A DNA stretch of 64,000 nucleotides from Platycnemis pennipes (Eukaryota > Arthropoda > Insecta > Odonata > Platycnemididae), in NCBI GenBank assembly GCA_933228895.1, contig OW121855.1, forward strand, positions 44,096,698 through 44,160,697, read 5' to 3'. The notes below the pieces were generated by a model. It made no database searches and was not told where the DNA came from. It worked only from the letters and a program-made list of their open reading frames with translations. Position numbers and translations under genes: made by a program. Below are positions 32,801 through 45,139 of this stretch, one piece after another (position 1 is the stretch's first letter; every line of letters begins with the position of its first letter).

Positions 32801-33601
32801 TAAAGGCAACGAAATATTTATTCATTTACTTGCATGAATATTTAATAAACTAAAGTTACATCCTCTGAAATAGGAAAATGAAACCTTTACGTCATTTACT
32901 GAGGCTTGGTTCGTAAAAATACTATTTATTTCGGCTCGTTGTTAACAACATCCACCTCCATTAATATGCGATGGTTTTCTGGAGGTAAGGTCGTATAAAT
33001 AATTGCTATTTTTAATACCTTTTCCTATAACAGTCACCCGGGATTTCACCATGCGTGACCATGGGTTTATCTTCCAAAAGGACGATGTGGGGCGCACAGC
33101 GGCGGCCGAGCGACGGTTTCGACGGTGTGCGAAAGCTTCGCGCGGAGCCACGAATGGCCATCCACAGGGATGACGTGCTGCCACCGTGACGTCATAAATA
33201 AGACCCCCTTATATCTCAGCTCCAATTAAATATATGAAAAATCGCTTTCGCTTCTTTTTTCCAAATTGTACGAACTATAGCTCGTTTAAATTTTAAGTCT
33301 CTCAAAAAAAATGTGTAGACTCCAATCGATTTTTAATTCAAACGCGTATCAACACTCAATTAAAAACTGAAGAGTCTTGAAAACGCGTAGAATGCTTTAG
33401 TACTATATATTTTAATTGTGATAAAATTTTAGCTTTCTTATGATGCTCTGTTGCTGTTCCACAATATCGTAAACATGACAAAGTTCTGAAATCGGGTGTT
33501 TTTACCATGTTTTGTTTGGTATTATGACAACTCACATCAAGAAGGGAGATGATATTAGCCCAAACAATTTGTCGTTTTAAAGAGAAATAAATTCTCTTTC
33601 C

Positions 33602-33690
33602 AACCATGCATAATACGTTACACCAAACGCGGCCAGTGTTACTGAGGAATGCGTCAAAGTCCAGGTCTATACCATTTTGAAGGCGACAAT
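33602..33690 (-). repeat. Inverted duplicate of 32290-32378
   Basis: This is the minus-strand copy. It lies inside a 135-codon minus frame (33763-33356) that I do not recognise. The frame is a plausible fragment of the same transposable element, with the duplicated unit translating as 'CRLQNGIDLDFDAFLSNTGR'. Confidence 0.75.
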
Positions 33691-33969
33691 AAATGTGGGC
33701 ACGAGTCACAATTTCTGGAGAAATCAATGCCCTATCCATTAAATCCTCACCATATTTTACCAAGACAAAAAAACAATAAGGCCTTTTTTAGAAGACTTCA
33801 TGCCCATAATTCCACACTCTGAGGACATGCTAGTGGTGTAGCGTCAAAGACGCTAAGTGTCACGACCGCACCTAGGCCAGTTTAGGCCACTGTAGGCTCG
33901 AGGTGACAGATACAAATAAAATGAAAAATAGAATTGTAATTGATAAACTTAAAGAAATTCTTCACGATA

Positions 33970-34123
33970 GCTAGACACGCATCTTGTGAATGTGTCGTTT
34001 TAGCATACGGGAAGGAATTATTTTGCTAATTATCTGCCCCATTCATCGCTACACTCGCGTCTTGTAAATGTGTCGTTTTAGTATACGGGAAGGAATTATT
34101 TTTGCTAATTATATGCCCCATCC
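33970..34123. repeat. Tandem duplication, about 79-bp period
   Basis: Two adjacent units (33970-34044 and 34049-34123) share AATGTGTCGTTTTAG, TACGGGAAGGAATTATTTT and GCTAATTAT-TGCCCCAT. Divergence between units is about 10 percent. Confidence 0.8.
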
Positions 34124-34497
34124 GAGCTACAGGCTGCGGAGACCTCTGTGTTTTTCGAGATCGGGTCCAAAAGGCGCAAACGCACCCTGGTGAACCGCTG
34201 GACACTTATAACGTTAATTTAGTCAAGCCTCCTCAGAATGGAGGAGTTCAGGACAACTGATTGAATATTTTTATGCCGGCACTATTTCAGCACACAATTC
34301 TAAACTGACGCTGGTGGCGGCGGGGTAAATTCCTCGCCTGTACTACCCCTTCTCCATTACTCCCCCTTCATCTTACTTTCCATTTCCCCAACCCCCTGTC
34401 TCTACTCCTCTAGTTTCTAAACTACTTCTAAAAAGGTAACTGGAGGATATGAAGACATAGTTATGAGGCATTATAAATATCATTAAGCAATAAAAAG

Positions 34498-34660
34498 GCC
34501 TATCAATCCCAGGGTCGCGAGTTCGAATCCCGCCCGGGGAGGAATTTCACTTCCTGGGGCATGGATGTCTGTGATTGTTAACTGTTAGTTGTTAAAAAGC
34601 CTGATGTAAAGACCTTCGTGTAGTTTTCGGGTTAGTGAAAAAATAAATAAATAAATGACC
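34498..34660 (+). mobile_element. tRNA-derived SINE
   Basis: The B-box GAGTTCGAATCCCGCCC is clear. The following GGGGCATGGATGTCTGTGA corresponds to the tail of the SINE at 23165-23415. It ends in AAATAAATAAATAAAT. The 5' half of the tRNA head is missing. Confidence 0.72.
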
Positions 34661-37600
34661 CTACCGGACGTAATGAACAACTCCTCACCCGTCCATGAAA
34701 TAGACGGCGTTGCAAAAAACATCTACCACAACTTAGTTTCGGCCTGAAGTTTAACAGGAGGCGTAAAATAATGAAGGATGCGTAAGAGATTATCATTGGA
34801 GAAATTTCAAGTCTGTCCCTAACTTATGGTGCCTCAGATTTGGAGAAATGACTTTATGATTGTCCGTATTGGTAGGGAAGGGAGGACTAGTGAAAAGGAT
34901 GCGTCGGCTGTTATCCTGCAATGCGCTCAACAGAGATCCTTCGTTTTACGCTTAGTCATCCGCAAGTATGTCTCAATCAGGCCCTCAACTATACTTTCAG
35001 TCCTATTTGTACTAACTTCCTAGTCTCTCATATCGTAGACCCTAAAACAAGAATCTATATGAACTTTCCTTATCTAGGATCTGATCAAGTAATACCCTAA
35101 ATACTGACTGTACTCATAGACTGGCTGACCAATTAAGCTCATCTCGAAAGAACAAAGAAACAGAATTTGGCTCCTGTCGATGGTAACAACACAATTGTTT
35201 CCTTTTAATATCAAAAGTCACAAAATTTACTCATTGAAGAATAAGTTAACGCTATGCTTGCGGTAAAGGCGTTTCATATCTTTTCACTTGACTGAGCTGG
35301 TGCGTTCATACGGGAAATGACTGGTAATTAATTCAGTATCTCATAATAAAATCTCTTGGAGTGTCACTGCCAAGAGAGGTTTCTGCGCCATCAAGAAAAT
35401 ATAATACCATCAGCGCTTAAACAATGGACGACAATCAATCAATGCTTAAACAAACTTGGTGGACAACAATCGATGGGACTTCTGAAAAATCATTCAACCA
35501 GGCAGGAGATCGTCAGTTTCAACACTTACTTCATAAGAAGTCAAATAAAATTCCTGCTATGTAAACAACGTACTCTTACGTAACTGTTCGTTTATACGTA
35601 AATTTAATTGGCCCAAAGCACGTCATTACACACCCATTGTAATTGTTGCAATGGACTTGGGAATTAGAATCCACTTTGGCTTTCTACGTTTAGGGTCTAT
35701 ATCAATTGTACATCTAAGGGGTGCTCAAAGAAGTTGATACATTGAACAGTATATCCATATTTAATCAAAATGTTGAACAATATACCACAACTGGATAATA
35801 TTTGCGCACATTAGCCACTATAAAAAATACCAATTTCAAGCCTGAATACCATTTCCACACTGGTCTGAATCTATTTAGTGTCATTAATACAACTATGCAT
35901 TCTTGGAACAAGACATTTTTTTATGAATTTTAAGTTGAAAGTAAATTTCAGAATGTGGGGGTAAGGTCACTTTTGCGTGATCTTCTGTCAAAGATATTCC
36001 GTCTACCCAGAAAAGATAAGGCTGACAAATGCTTATCGTACGACCATTCAAGTTTGTCGTATCGTACGACAAGTCAACATTGATTTGAAAATGAAGTAAA
36101 CCATATTTATCTACCATTATAAGAAGATGAAGAGAATCGCTGCATTTAAGAAAAGGCAGGAAGCAATGGAATGAGGGGATGGGAAAACAGGAGAATTATA
36201 TGGATGAAGTGCATTAGTTATTCATTAAGGTGAAGGGTAGCTATACCGAAAAATTTAACGGGAATACAGCTCTGAAGAGAAAAACTTCATTAAACATATC
36301 GTTGGACATTACACCCACGAGAATATGGGTCAGAAAAGAATGTTATTGGTGCAAATGGAGAGATCATTATTATGACAGGAGCTGTACATCAAATTCAAAA
36401 GAAGAGTAATAAGCAACTCAGCACAGAGAGTAATAATCATGCCTGCTATAGTTTAAGGAAAATGTGATGCGTGGTTTCCGTAGAATATTTTCACTGTCGC
36501 GAGGTTACTGTAGATGTTTAAGCATGTTAATTTTTTCCCAGCGCAAGGAATTGATACTAACATATTGTAAGCTGTAAGAAAGATCAAAATATCCTTACAC
36601 CAACTTGTTAGTTCTCATCGTCATGAGTATCCGGCAAAAGTAGGCCTTTCGCGAATTCCTGTATTTAAATATAACTGCACATTATCACAAAAGGCACATA
36701 GGCTCATTGAACGTGTTCATTATCACTCTTTTTGACGCTTATCAATCATTTTCTCTAGCATCAGTCTTCAAAATCATATAGTCTCCAATAATGGGATCTA
36801 TTACTCAACTGCCTCCAACAAATTTCCTCCAGCAACTTCGTATATTCTCCAACAATGCCAAGCAGCTCATTTGCATCTACGGAATACCCTGCAAGCCACC
36901 CCGACGGCTGGTTATAGGGGATGAACCGGGTAAAAAGGGCACTTGCTCGTTTGTATTCATTTTCGAACATCGTTTTTCTTCCATCCTTCTCTATTCCAAG
37001 GTTTTAAAATCATAATAGCACAATTCCCAAAATAATGTGCATCTTAGAAGTGGTAGGGGATCGTGGATTTGCACAGGAAAGTTTTTCCTCAAGTGAACAG
37101 TGAGTAGGACGTAATTATATTTATTTGGAAGTATTACTCAAGTATTTTACGCGAAGAATAGTTTGAAAATATGAAAATAAAAATCAGCCCAAAAAAATTA
37201 TATTTGAGTACTTTCCACTGATGTGAATGAAACTATCTGCCCCATTTCCCACACCATATCTGCCGCTTACTACCCTCTGAAATAATATGCGCAGAAAGTA
37301 GAACGTTTACGCTGAAATAGAAACAATCACAATTTAGCGTTGGGGAGCCACTACTTAACGCTTCTGAATGCTAATTAGTGTCTAAAGCTTTATAAAACGC
37401 AAAGAGGATATTAAGAGATTTGAAACAAGGCGAGGTTTGGAATATTCTAAAGGAAGGATACTATGCTCCAACACACTCTTATTGCTAACTCAACTTCATG
37501 CAGCGGTGAAAGGGTTAAGTAACTGCAGTATTAATACATGCATGATGGTGCATTGATTATTTTACTACTAGTCACGGCTTCGCTAGTCTGATAATGCATA

Positions 37601-38860
37601 ACACGCTATTACAAATAGCTTCTCATTTCTACATTGTCATTATCCAATGATGTGACGCACGATTGCAATTAGAAATAGTAGATTTCCTTGATGACTGTCT
37701 GAGAGGTGACTTTCCAGCATTAGCCGTGGGAAAGTATCCCGTTTTCTGGGCTTGTAGCGTGAGAATATGAACAGTCGTCAAGTCTTTCGCGATACTGAAA
37801 ACAATTATTTGCCTGGAAAGGAGATGACATGAGTGTGTCCTTGCCAGACCACTCCTCTGGAGTCAAAGCTAGGTGTATTACATGCTAGAATTCATGAGTG
37901 ACAGTGTTTTTTTTTACAAGAGCGCAAAGTATACCATAAACTCCTTTTCTTGAATTATTTCCCGATAGAGACAAAGGCACAATGTATCATTTTAAAAAAC
38001 AAAGAAAATATAGTACTTCTTGTGATGTGGAGAAATTAATGTGTTTCCTTGGATACGCTATCCTTCTTATTTAAACGGAGGAAAGTACCTTCCCATATAA
38101 CATTCAAACTATCCCACAATGATCCACATTGAATAATTTTGCCGTAAGTTAAATTCCATCCTTCCATAGCTCTTCGATCTGAGCTAAGCACTGGAACAAT
38201 GAGCCGAGCAAGGGTTAATCGGTATATTCCTTGAGAATATCTGTTTCATCCTACTCAATGTAATGGAGTAATAGTTGTTATTGTTTATTTTGAAGAATAT
38301 ACACTTTAATCAGGCCTAAAAATGCGGGAAATTTCGTTCCCAAGCTTCATTAAACATGCAGCGACAACATTTCATTACCAATGGCCACAGATTTTACCGT
38401 AGACCACAATATTTTTCATCATGATAATGCTCTCACTACAACTCTGCAGGGGGGTAGGGTTACTCAAGAAAAATCTGCATCCATGTGTTCTTTTTTCCGC
38501 ATTTCAAGAACGCTCTCTGAGAAATGAATCAATTTTCACGAATGTTTTAGCAATATCCCATGCATTAAAATACTGTCGAACTAGCTCTTTCCCACCCAAA
38601 GGGAAACAGCAGATCCTTTTTAACTTAATCCCTTTGCAAGTACGAAAGCTTTGAGCTGAAAATTCATTTTTTTAAAGAATGCTCACCAGACGTGAAGAAT
38701 GCTTATTTTAGAGGATTACTTGCACTTTCGACCTCTTTTGCGCTTCATCCCTTCAAAGTTAATGCCAAGCTGTTTCTCTCATGGCATTGTATTAAATAGA
38801 CCTTCTTTTTCCCATTTTATTCTCTCTTAAGATTCTATCCTCTCTCAAGAGCCATTCCAG
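34661..38860. other. Intergenic, no gene seen
   Basis: Short chance frames only. Nothing recognisable in either strand. Base composition is AT-rich throughout. Confidence 0.45.
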
Positions 38861-38869
38861 TCTCCCTCC

Positions 38870-39300
38870 CCAACCACCGACCTCCCATTTCCCTACCTCT
38901 CCCTCTCTCTCTCATACACACACGCACAAGAGGCATGTAGTTATCACTTCGCAAGAACTTTCACTATGACCTTGGCCTTGACTCACGGTTACGCCTATCC
39001 TTCCCCCTCCCTCCCTCCCTCTCTCTCTCTCTCTCTTTCTAGATCTTTCTCTCCCTCCTGCACGACTTTGAGAACGTCACCTTCAGAGCGGATTCCTCGC
39101 GGGGGAAAGTGATATCCCGCCGCAGGCAAGCGGCGCTCCTTCTGAAACCCCGCTTCTCCAACTTCCTTTCCCCTCCACACTTTACAATTCCAATCCTTGC
39201 CCTCAGCCTCTCTCCACATACCGTTCTGCAGAACTCGGTGCATCTGCCCGCCTCTTTCTCATGCGGTCTCTCTCCCTGTCTGAGAAATGCATAAGGGGAC
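38870..39300. promoter_or_regulatory. CT-repeat and GC-rich island
   Basis: A CT-microsatellite (39005-39060) runs into a CpG-containing block (CCTCGCGGGGGAAAGTGATA, CCGCCGCAGGCAAGCGGCGC) in an AT-rich neighbourhood. GA/CT tracts beside GC-rich DNA are common in arthropod promoters and enhancers. No gene or splice structure supports a specific role. Confidence 0.3.
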
Positions 39301-39654
39301 AAAGCCGAGAAAAATGCGCAAATTTGAGCACAAAAAATATCCGCATCGTAAAAGTAGTATTTGATCACAGATACTCGAAATAATCTTGTACCTCTACAAA
39401 GGAAAAAGATGACGCTAGGCTAGAATTTTTTTGATAAGGATAATAAAGAAAAACAATAACATCTTATGCATTACCCGCATCTCCGAAATTTTCACATTTT
39501 GAGTCACATCTTTCTTAATTGGTTGATAATTTGGAAGATACTATGGTCTTTTCTCACTACCCGTATTCTAAAATGGAGAAGATACTGTGAGAACACACAT
39601 GAACAAATGATGAAGTATTAAGGATAACCGGGGTAAAATGAAGGTGCTTACCTT

Positions 39655-39839
39655 CCATTCCTATCCTTATACCCTTCTTCCCGGTCTGAAGCGCCTATTT
39701 GTGGGGAAACAGACTAGAAAACACCCATGAAAAAATCGCTTCCATATACTGGAACCCCCATCCCTCCATTCATATCCTTATACCTTAGCTCCCGGTCTGA
39801 AGTGCCTATTAGTGCGGAAACAGACTTGAAAAATACCCC
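39655..39839. repeat. Tandem repeat, 111-bp period, two units
   Basis: CCATTC-TATCCTTATACC, CCCGGTCTGAAG-GCCTATT and GGAAACAGACT-GAAAA occur twice, at about 39655-39727 and 39766-39839, with a diverged spacer between them. Confidence 0.75.
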
Positions 39840-42800
39840 AGTGAGGGAGATATTTGGAAGCATAATAAGTGAGTATAGGAGATGAAAAGGAGAATATTAA
39901 ATTCAAAAGACGTGTTAGAGGGCCCAAGTATTCTTGTAAAAGTAGGGGAAAAGCAGAAAAAGGATAAAAATATTTTAGCTGTCCCGAGATGAGATAAAAT
40001 TGTGTAAACGTACTAAAGTAATAGCAATATATCAGCCTAGTAAAATGTATTTTCTCCAAATATATATATATATGACGATTTTATGCAATTGCTGTCTTAG
40101 TCTACTAGAATCAGGGTGCCTAACCATCACGGTCATGATTATCCATTATAAGACTTTTATTGATTATCATTCGGCGAAGATGAGGAAGATAGCTGATGAA
40201 CCGTCCGGACGCAAAAAAATTACTTTTATTTGGGTTGATGCATTAAAAATTCAACAACATTTTCGTAATTATGCACCTGAGTACACACCTACGGGAACAC
40301 AAAAGTATATTTCCCATTGCGCTCCCCAGTTATTACCAATTAACACAATTAGCAATGATATAGCAAACGTTAAATATTGCATTTTCTGTCAGCACGGAAA
40401 TTGTGAAGCTCTTTTACTTTTAGTTATAAATGGATGGGCACTAATATTGAAATTTTTTCATAACAAAGCATGGCTTCCGCGCTGGAGATTATTTTGGTCT
40501 AGTTGGCCAGTCCGATACAAGACTTTGTGTGAAATTATAAGAACATATTTCATTTCATAATTCCGTAGACAATGACGGAATACTTAGAATACAAAAAAAT
40601 GAGTAATATTGAGTTGAACGTTTCAACAGAGATTGGAGGAAAAGAAAAACATTATTCTCCATGTCCTTCTAAGGTATTCGAACATTTACATCCTGAGGTA
40701 ATAGCACGGCGAAGAATGGGCGGAATCGTCATTCGTGCGCCAGCCAATGAAGGATGAGCAAAGCCGCAAACATTTTCCCGGAGACTACTAAGTGGTTTGA
40801 AATATGCGCACGCACACGCCTGGATTGTAAAACGGAGTTAATGGGAAGCGCCATTTAAGAGGCGTTTCTCTCCTGTGGGAGGGAGAGAAAGAGATGTTGG
40901 GGGAATGTTAAGACGCAGCGGGATCTTCATGGGGATGGGTGGGAGGGCTGCGGCGTGTTTTACGGACCGTGGGCGTGTTTTGTTTTCGTTTCGCCGCCTC
41001 CGCCTTGCGTGTTGCCACGCTCCCAGCGGCGACTGCGCTTCGGGAAACTCCGTTCCGTGGGTTACCCGCGTGAAGATTTCAAAGAGCCCGTTAATAAGGT
41101 CAAGGCAATGTCCATGAAATCATTGCGCGCCGGAAATGGACAGAGCGTAAGACGGAGGCAATTGGACGGATTGAAGCAATTATGTCCTCCGATTAATTTT
41201 TTCTGTCCATTCGAAGCTAATAACTTCAGAGGAGGATCCTACAATACTGCTATTACTGCTTTCGCAAACGAGATAAACCTTTTTTTTCTTCAAGATAGTG
41301 AGAAAACAGTTTGTGTTTTCAGTAACGAGGAATTTTTAAGAAATATAAATTGCCACTCCCATTTGATAAAAATTGCGGTAAAACAAATCTTATTCTTTTT
41401 CATGCTAATAAAAGCAAGAGATTCAACAAAGGAATCATGAAATTTCCATATTTTCAGTCTGTAGTTATAATGTCCTCATTTTATACGAGACTTTACTCTA
41501 GCGTGTAACTTTATGTTAGCATTTTTAATAGATCCTTAAAGTGAGGATTGTACATACAACGGGAGAATCGATTTCTTCGACTTGCATAAATTAAATCACC
41601 CTCCCAATTCTCAACCTATAGAATGTGCTTTGCTTATTGGATTTGCATGAGACGAGATCTAAGATTTTTCAAATACAGCTGCATCTTCCACATTATCAAA
41701 TGCTAAAAACGGAATGTATTGCTAATATTCCTAGATCCAATTATCCACTGCTTTCATAGTAATTATTTAAATAAGTTATAACAAGCATTCAGTCATTTCC
41801 ACTGCTTGCTCTTCAATTTCCAAAATACGCTTCGGCGAACAGGCCCAACTAAAAACTTATGACATGATATAATTTAAGGGCCAAAACGATTGCCAAGCGA
41901 TGATGATCCTCAAATATAAATGTGGTGTCAAGAATAAAATAAAGAATAAAATGCAAAAGCATGAAGTAAACTGATTCTACAGAATTTATTCTTCGTTGAT
42001 TACGCTCGTCCAGAACAAAACACTTTCTAATCTTGGGTGAAACAGGATGAGGACAATAGAACGAGAAACAAGTATTATCAGAAACAACTAGACAAGTAAA
42101 TATATTTCAGAATTGTCAGACATAGTACAAACCAACAACTTTATGAATTGTATTTCTCTCAGAAATCCTTGACAGTTAGGTACAAATGCGAGCAGAAAAT
42201 GATACCCTCTAAAAATACCGGTCTCGTAACGTGACTTCAGGCTGGCCGTCACTCTACATTTACTGCTTGCTGTCTTGTCTCAAAAGCGGGCGTGAAAGAG
42301 GAGGATGTGTCGACGTCATAAGGGAGTTTATTCAGCAAGGTTAACGTGGAGTGGGGCAAATTTGGAATTATACGATAAGTAGCATTTGATGGAGGGAAAG
42401 TTGGGATGGGTATCTATACTGGGCAAGGTGCAAGTTTTTCATTGGAGTGTCAGGAATTTTTACAAACTCCAACTGTTCGTGGCCTGTGTGCTAGCCCAAC
42501 TTGTGGTCTTCTTCCGTCTTTAGGGAGTTATAGGAGTGACAGCGGATATGGTGAAGGAAATAAGTGGCTGAAAAGGCGTAGGCAAAAATCGTTGCATTTA
42601 GGAATTGTGGGCATTGTTGACGCCGTTGGCGAACATAAGCTCGCAGGTCGTGCGTGCTTCGGGCAATTCCTTCGGCTAAGTCTAGAGCGTTAACAGTCCG
42701 TCGAGAGAAAATGTTCAACGAGGGCAATCAAGAAAAAAAGGGGGGACACCAAAATATGCCACGGTTGATCTAGTTAAATTATCAACTTCGATAACAAAAC

Positions 42801-43260
42801 TGGAAAACACTACCAAGTAAAAATTTGAGAAGGTAAGCTTACAACGAAGGCACTTACCGCGGCTCAAAAAATTAAATGATGAAGCAATGTATTTGCAGGT
42901 TTGCGTGACACAGAATAAGCAAACTTCTATTATAAGTAGTGGTTAATTCATAGTTTAAATTATTCTTCGAGGTATTCCATTAGAGGACCTACACAGAGGG
43001 ACAATACATTGGTAGACAATAAATTACTTTGAATTCATTGCCTACTTTTAGTGGACGATTGATGAGTGAACTTTTTCCAGTATCCTCCACCCTTCTACGT
43101 TGGGTGACAATCATGCTGGGATACTTTTTTCTCAGCGAGATGAGCGTAGTAAGGGGCATATTAAAGATGGATGAAAACTCTTAAACTCTTCCACGAAATT
43201 CAAAAACTCTGAATATTCTTCAATTAAAACTATTTACATAATGACTACGTTGACTCTCCG
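39840..43260. other. Intergenic, mainly AT-rich
   Basis: It contains a GC-rich island (40860-41160, listed separately). A 186-codon plus-strand frame at 40000-40560 shows no recognisable motif. No gene is supported. Confidence 0.4.
40860..41160. promoter_or_regulatory. CpG-rich island
   Basis: CpG-dense sequence (TTCGCCGCCTCCGCCTTGCG, CCAGCGGCGACTGCGCTTCG) in AT-rich DNA. It could be a promoter, an enhancer or the first exon of an unseen transcript. No protein motif was recognised. Confidence 0.3.
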
Positions 43261-43268
43261 TTTCAAGT

Positions 43269-43458
43269 TAGATCACCAAAGTTAAGCAACTTTGGGCCCT
43301 GACAGAGGTTGGATGGGTAACCCTCCTCCATACCTCTACCGTGGTGCTCTTGTCCCCTGTCTGCAAGAGGCGGGCTGGATAAATGTGGGTTGGCACAATG
43401 GATCTAAAGAGGTCTAAGTGCCAGTGGGGCTCCAGAAGGCCCCGGCCCCCCTCCAATT
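43269..43458 (+). mobile_element. 5S rRNA-derived SINE, copy 2 (5'-truncated)
   Basis: It starts inside the 5S-like head (GATCACCAAAGTTAAGCAAC, then GGTTGGATGGGTAACCCTCC). It continues with the body shared with 30796-31015 (GGTTGGCACAATGGATCTAA). The box A and box C regions are closer to a real 5S gene than in copy 1. It runs straight into the GC-rich block at 43480. Confidence 0.82.
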
Positions 43459-43479
43459 TAAATTTTACGGTGATCTCGG

Positions 43480-43860
43480 AAAGCGAGCTTTTGACGACTG
43501 ACGCGCACACACTGCTGAACGAGAGCGGAAGCTCAAAGGTCAAAGGTCCCATTTTATCGCAACGATCTCAACGCGAAACGCGGAAAATAAATTCCAATAC
43601 GAGGTCCCGCCTTCCTCTCTCTCCATACCGTTGGTAAACGGCGGCGCCGATGACAGGAGGGACGAACGTTGTGGTAGGATTCCGAATGCGTTATGTGGGT
43701 TGCATCGCAGCAGGGGCGAAACATGTCTGGTCGTCTTTTGCACTCAACTTGCCGCCAACTTGCACTCAACTCTAAATGCCGCTCTTGACGATGCTCGTCA
43801 ATGTGAACCCTGATGCGTGGGAAGATGTGAAGTACAAACTGCATCGTGTAAAGCATGGAT
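43480..43860. promoter_or_regulatory. GC-rich island
   Basis: CpG-rich DNA with several 60-120-codon overlapping frames in many directions, which is typical of GC-rich noncoding DNA. No motif or splice pattern was recognised. Confidence 0.25.
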
Positions 43861-44447
43861 CGCATGGAAACGTCGCAAATACATGAACGACTACGCGGAA
43901 AATAGTCCCTGTTCAAGTATTCATCCATTAAATTTTATCAATTGACCCTGGTTCAAGTTGTGCAATTTATTGCTTCTTCTACATGTACAGTGTTGTGACA
44001 AGATAACGTAAGGGTGTGCGGTAGGGGATGATTACACGCCAAGTATGCATTATCGATGATTAAGTAACCATGTCAATAGTGACTAGCCAAACGATTTCAA
44101 TGGTAAAATTAATTCACCAATAACACACGACGACTTGCCACAATCTGACGATATGACGGACATTTACTACACAAATCTTGCGAACATATTTCTGCTTACG
44201 CGCAAGATATGCAAGCAGATATCAAAACAATGACACACATACGTTGGTTCTTGCGAGAATTAAAAACAGACTAAAATATGCATTACCTATCCTAATTATC
44301 TGTTTCGTAACTTCAATTAATTCGGTAATTCAATTATTTTTAACGATTACTGTACTCGGAAAGAACAATATTTTAAACTTCCGTTCCTTGCAACTTATAT
44401 CTCGATTAGTGAACTGTATCCAACGTAACTTTATGGAACTGCTTCAT

Positions 44448-44636
44448 AATTGAAATAGAAACGTAACTTGGTTGTTCCACATAAAAGATAATAATTACAC
44501 GACCCGGGTATCGTCAACCTGTGGCTAACTTTGTGCTATGTCAATGCGGTACTTAAAGATGTCGATCCTCAACGATACCCGGGTCGTGTCATAAATAATT
44601 TTTATGTGGAACAACCAATACATTTCTATTTCAATT
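44448..44636. repeat. Inverted repeat with arms of about 66 bp
   Basis: Arms 44448-44514 and 44571-44636 share, inverted, AATTGAAATAGAAA, TTGGTTGTTCCACATAAAA and ACACGACCCGGGTATCGT. The spacer is 56 bp. It is probably a foldback-type or hairpin MITE; no clear target duplication. Confidence 0.85.
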
Positions 44637-44839
44637 AACTCTCGAAGTTTATTCTTATGATCTAACCTACCATAGTACGCTGGGTTTAAAAAGTATATAT
44701 TTAGCTTCATCAGAAAATGAAAACGCCCTAACGCGTGCACCTCTCGTGAGATCGGGAAATTTAAATATTTTTCTATCTTAAGGAAGTCCATGAACTGGAA
44801 AAATTGACCTTCGTCAAAATGAGGGAATGAGCGTCAATA

Positions 44840-45130
44840 TCCATCCATCACTAAGCTGCTCGGACCGAGATCAACTGACCGCAGCGGGAGTAACTGAAGC
44901 CAACCACTGATCGATGGCGTCGGGTGGCGGCAAACCGACGGCCCGCAATCGCTGTAAACGACCTTCCGTCGCCGCGGATGCGAACTCTCGTTTCTTCGAT
45001 TGAGTTCGGGTTTCCCGTTCTTGCGTCTCGTCCTTTCAAACCACGCCATATTTCAAACCGTGAGCGCATAAAAAGGCTAAGACTCCGCTGCGAGAGGGAG
45101 GGGAATTCCAATTCACCGTCGGAGAAAAGC
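44840..45130. promoter_or_regulatory. CpG-rich island
   Basis: CpG-dense block (GGCGTCGGGTGGCGGCAAAC, CGTCGCCGCGGATGCGAACT) about 200 bp right of the foldback repeat. No coding motif was recognised. Confidence 0.27.
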
Positions 45131-45139
45131 AATTGGAAC

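Noticed and set aside
33356..33763. 135-codon minus-strand frame as a host gene
   Set aside because: Part of it is duplicated inverted next to a transposase remnant, so it is more likely mobile-element sequence. The protein is not recognised.
34498..34560. A functional tRNA gene
   Set aside because: Only the B-box half is present and no cloverleaf can be formed. The tail matches other SINE copies.
36761..36970. 69-codon minus-strand frame
   Set aside because: It overlaps a similar-length plus frame, and neither has motifs or splice signals.
40000..40560. 186-codon open frame on the plus strand
   Set aside because: It is the longest frame in its region but shows no recognisable motif, has AT-driven composition, and starts in low-complexity sequence. 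Nothing beyond the absence of stops supports it.
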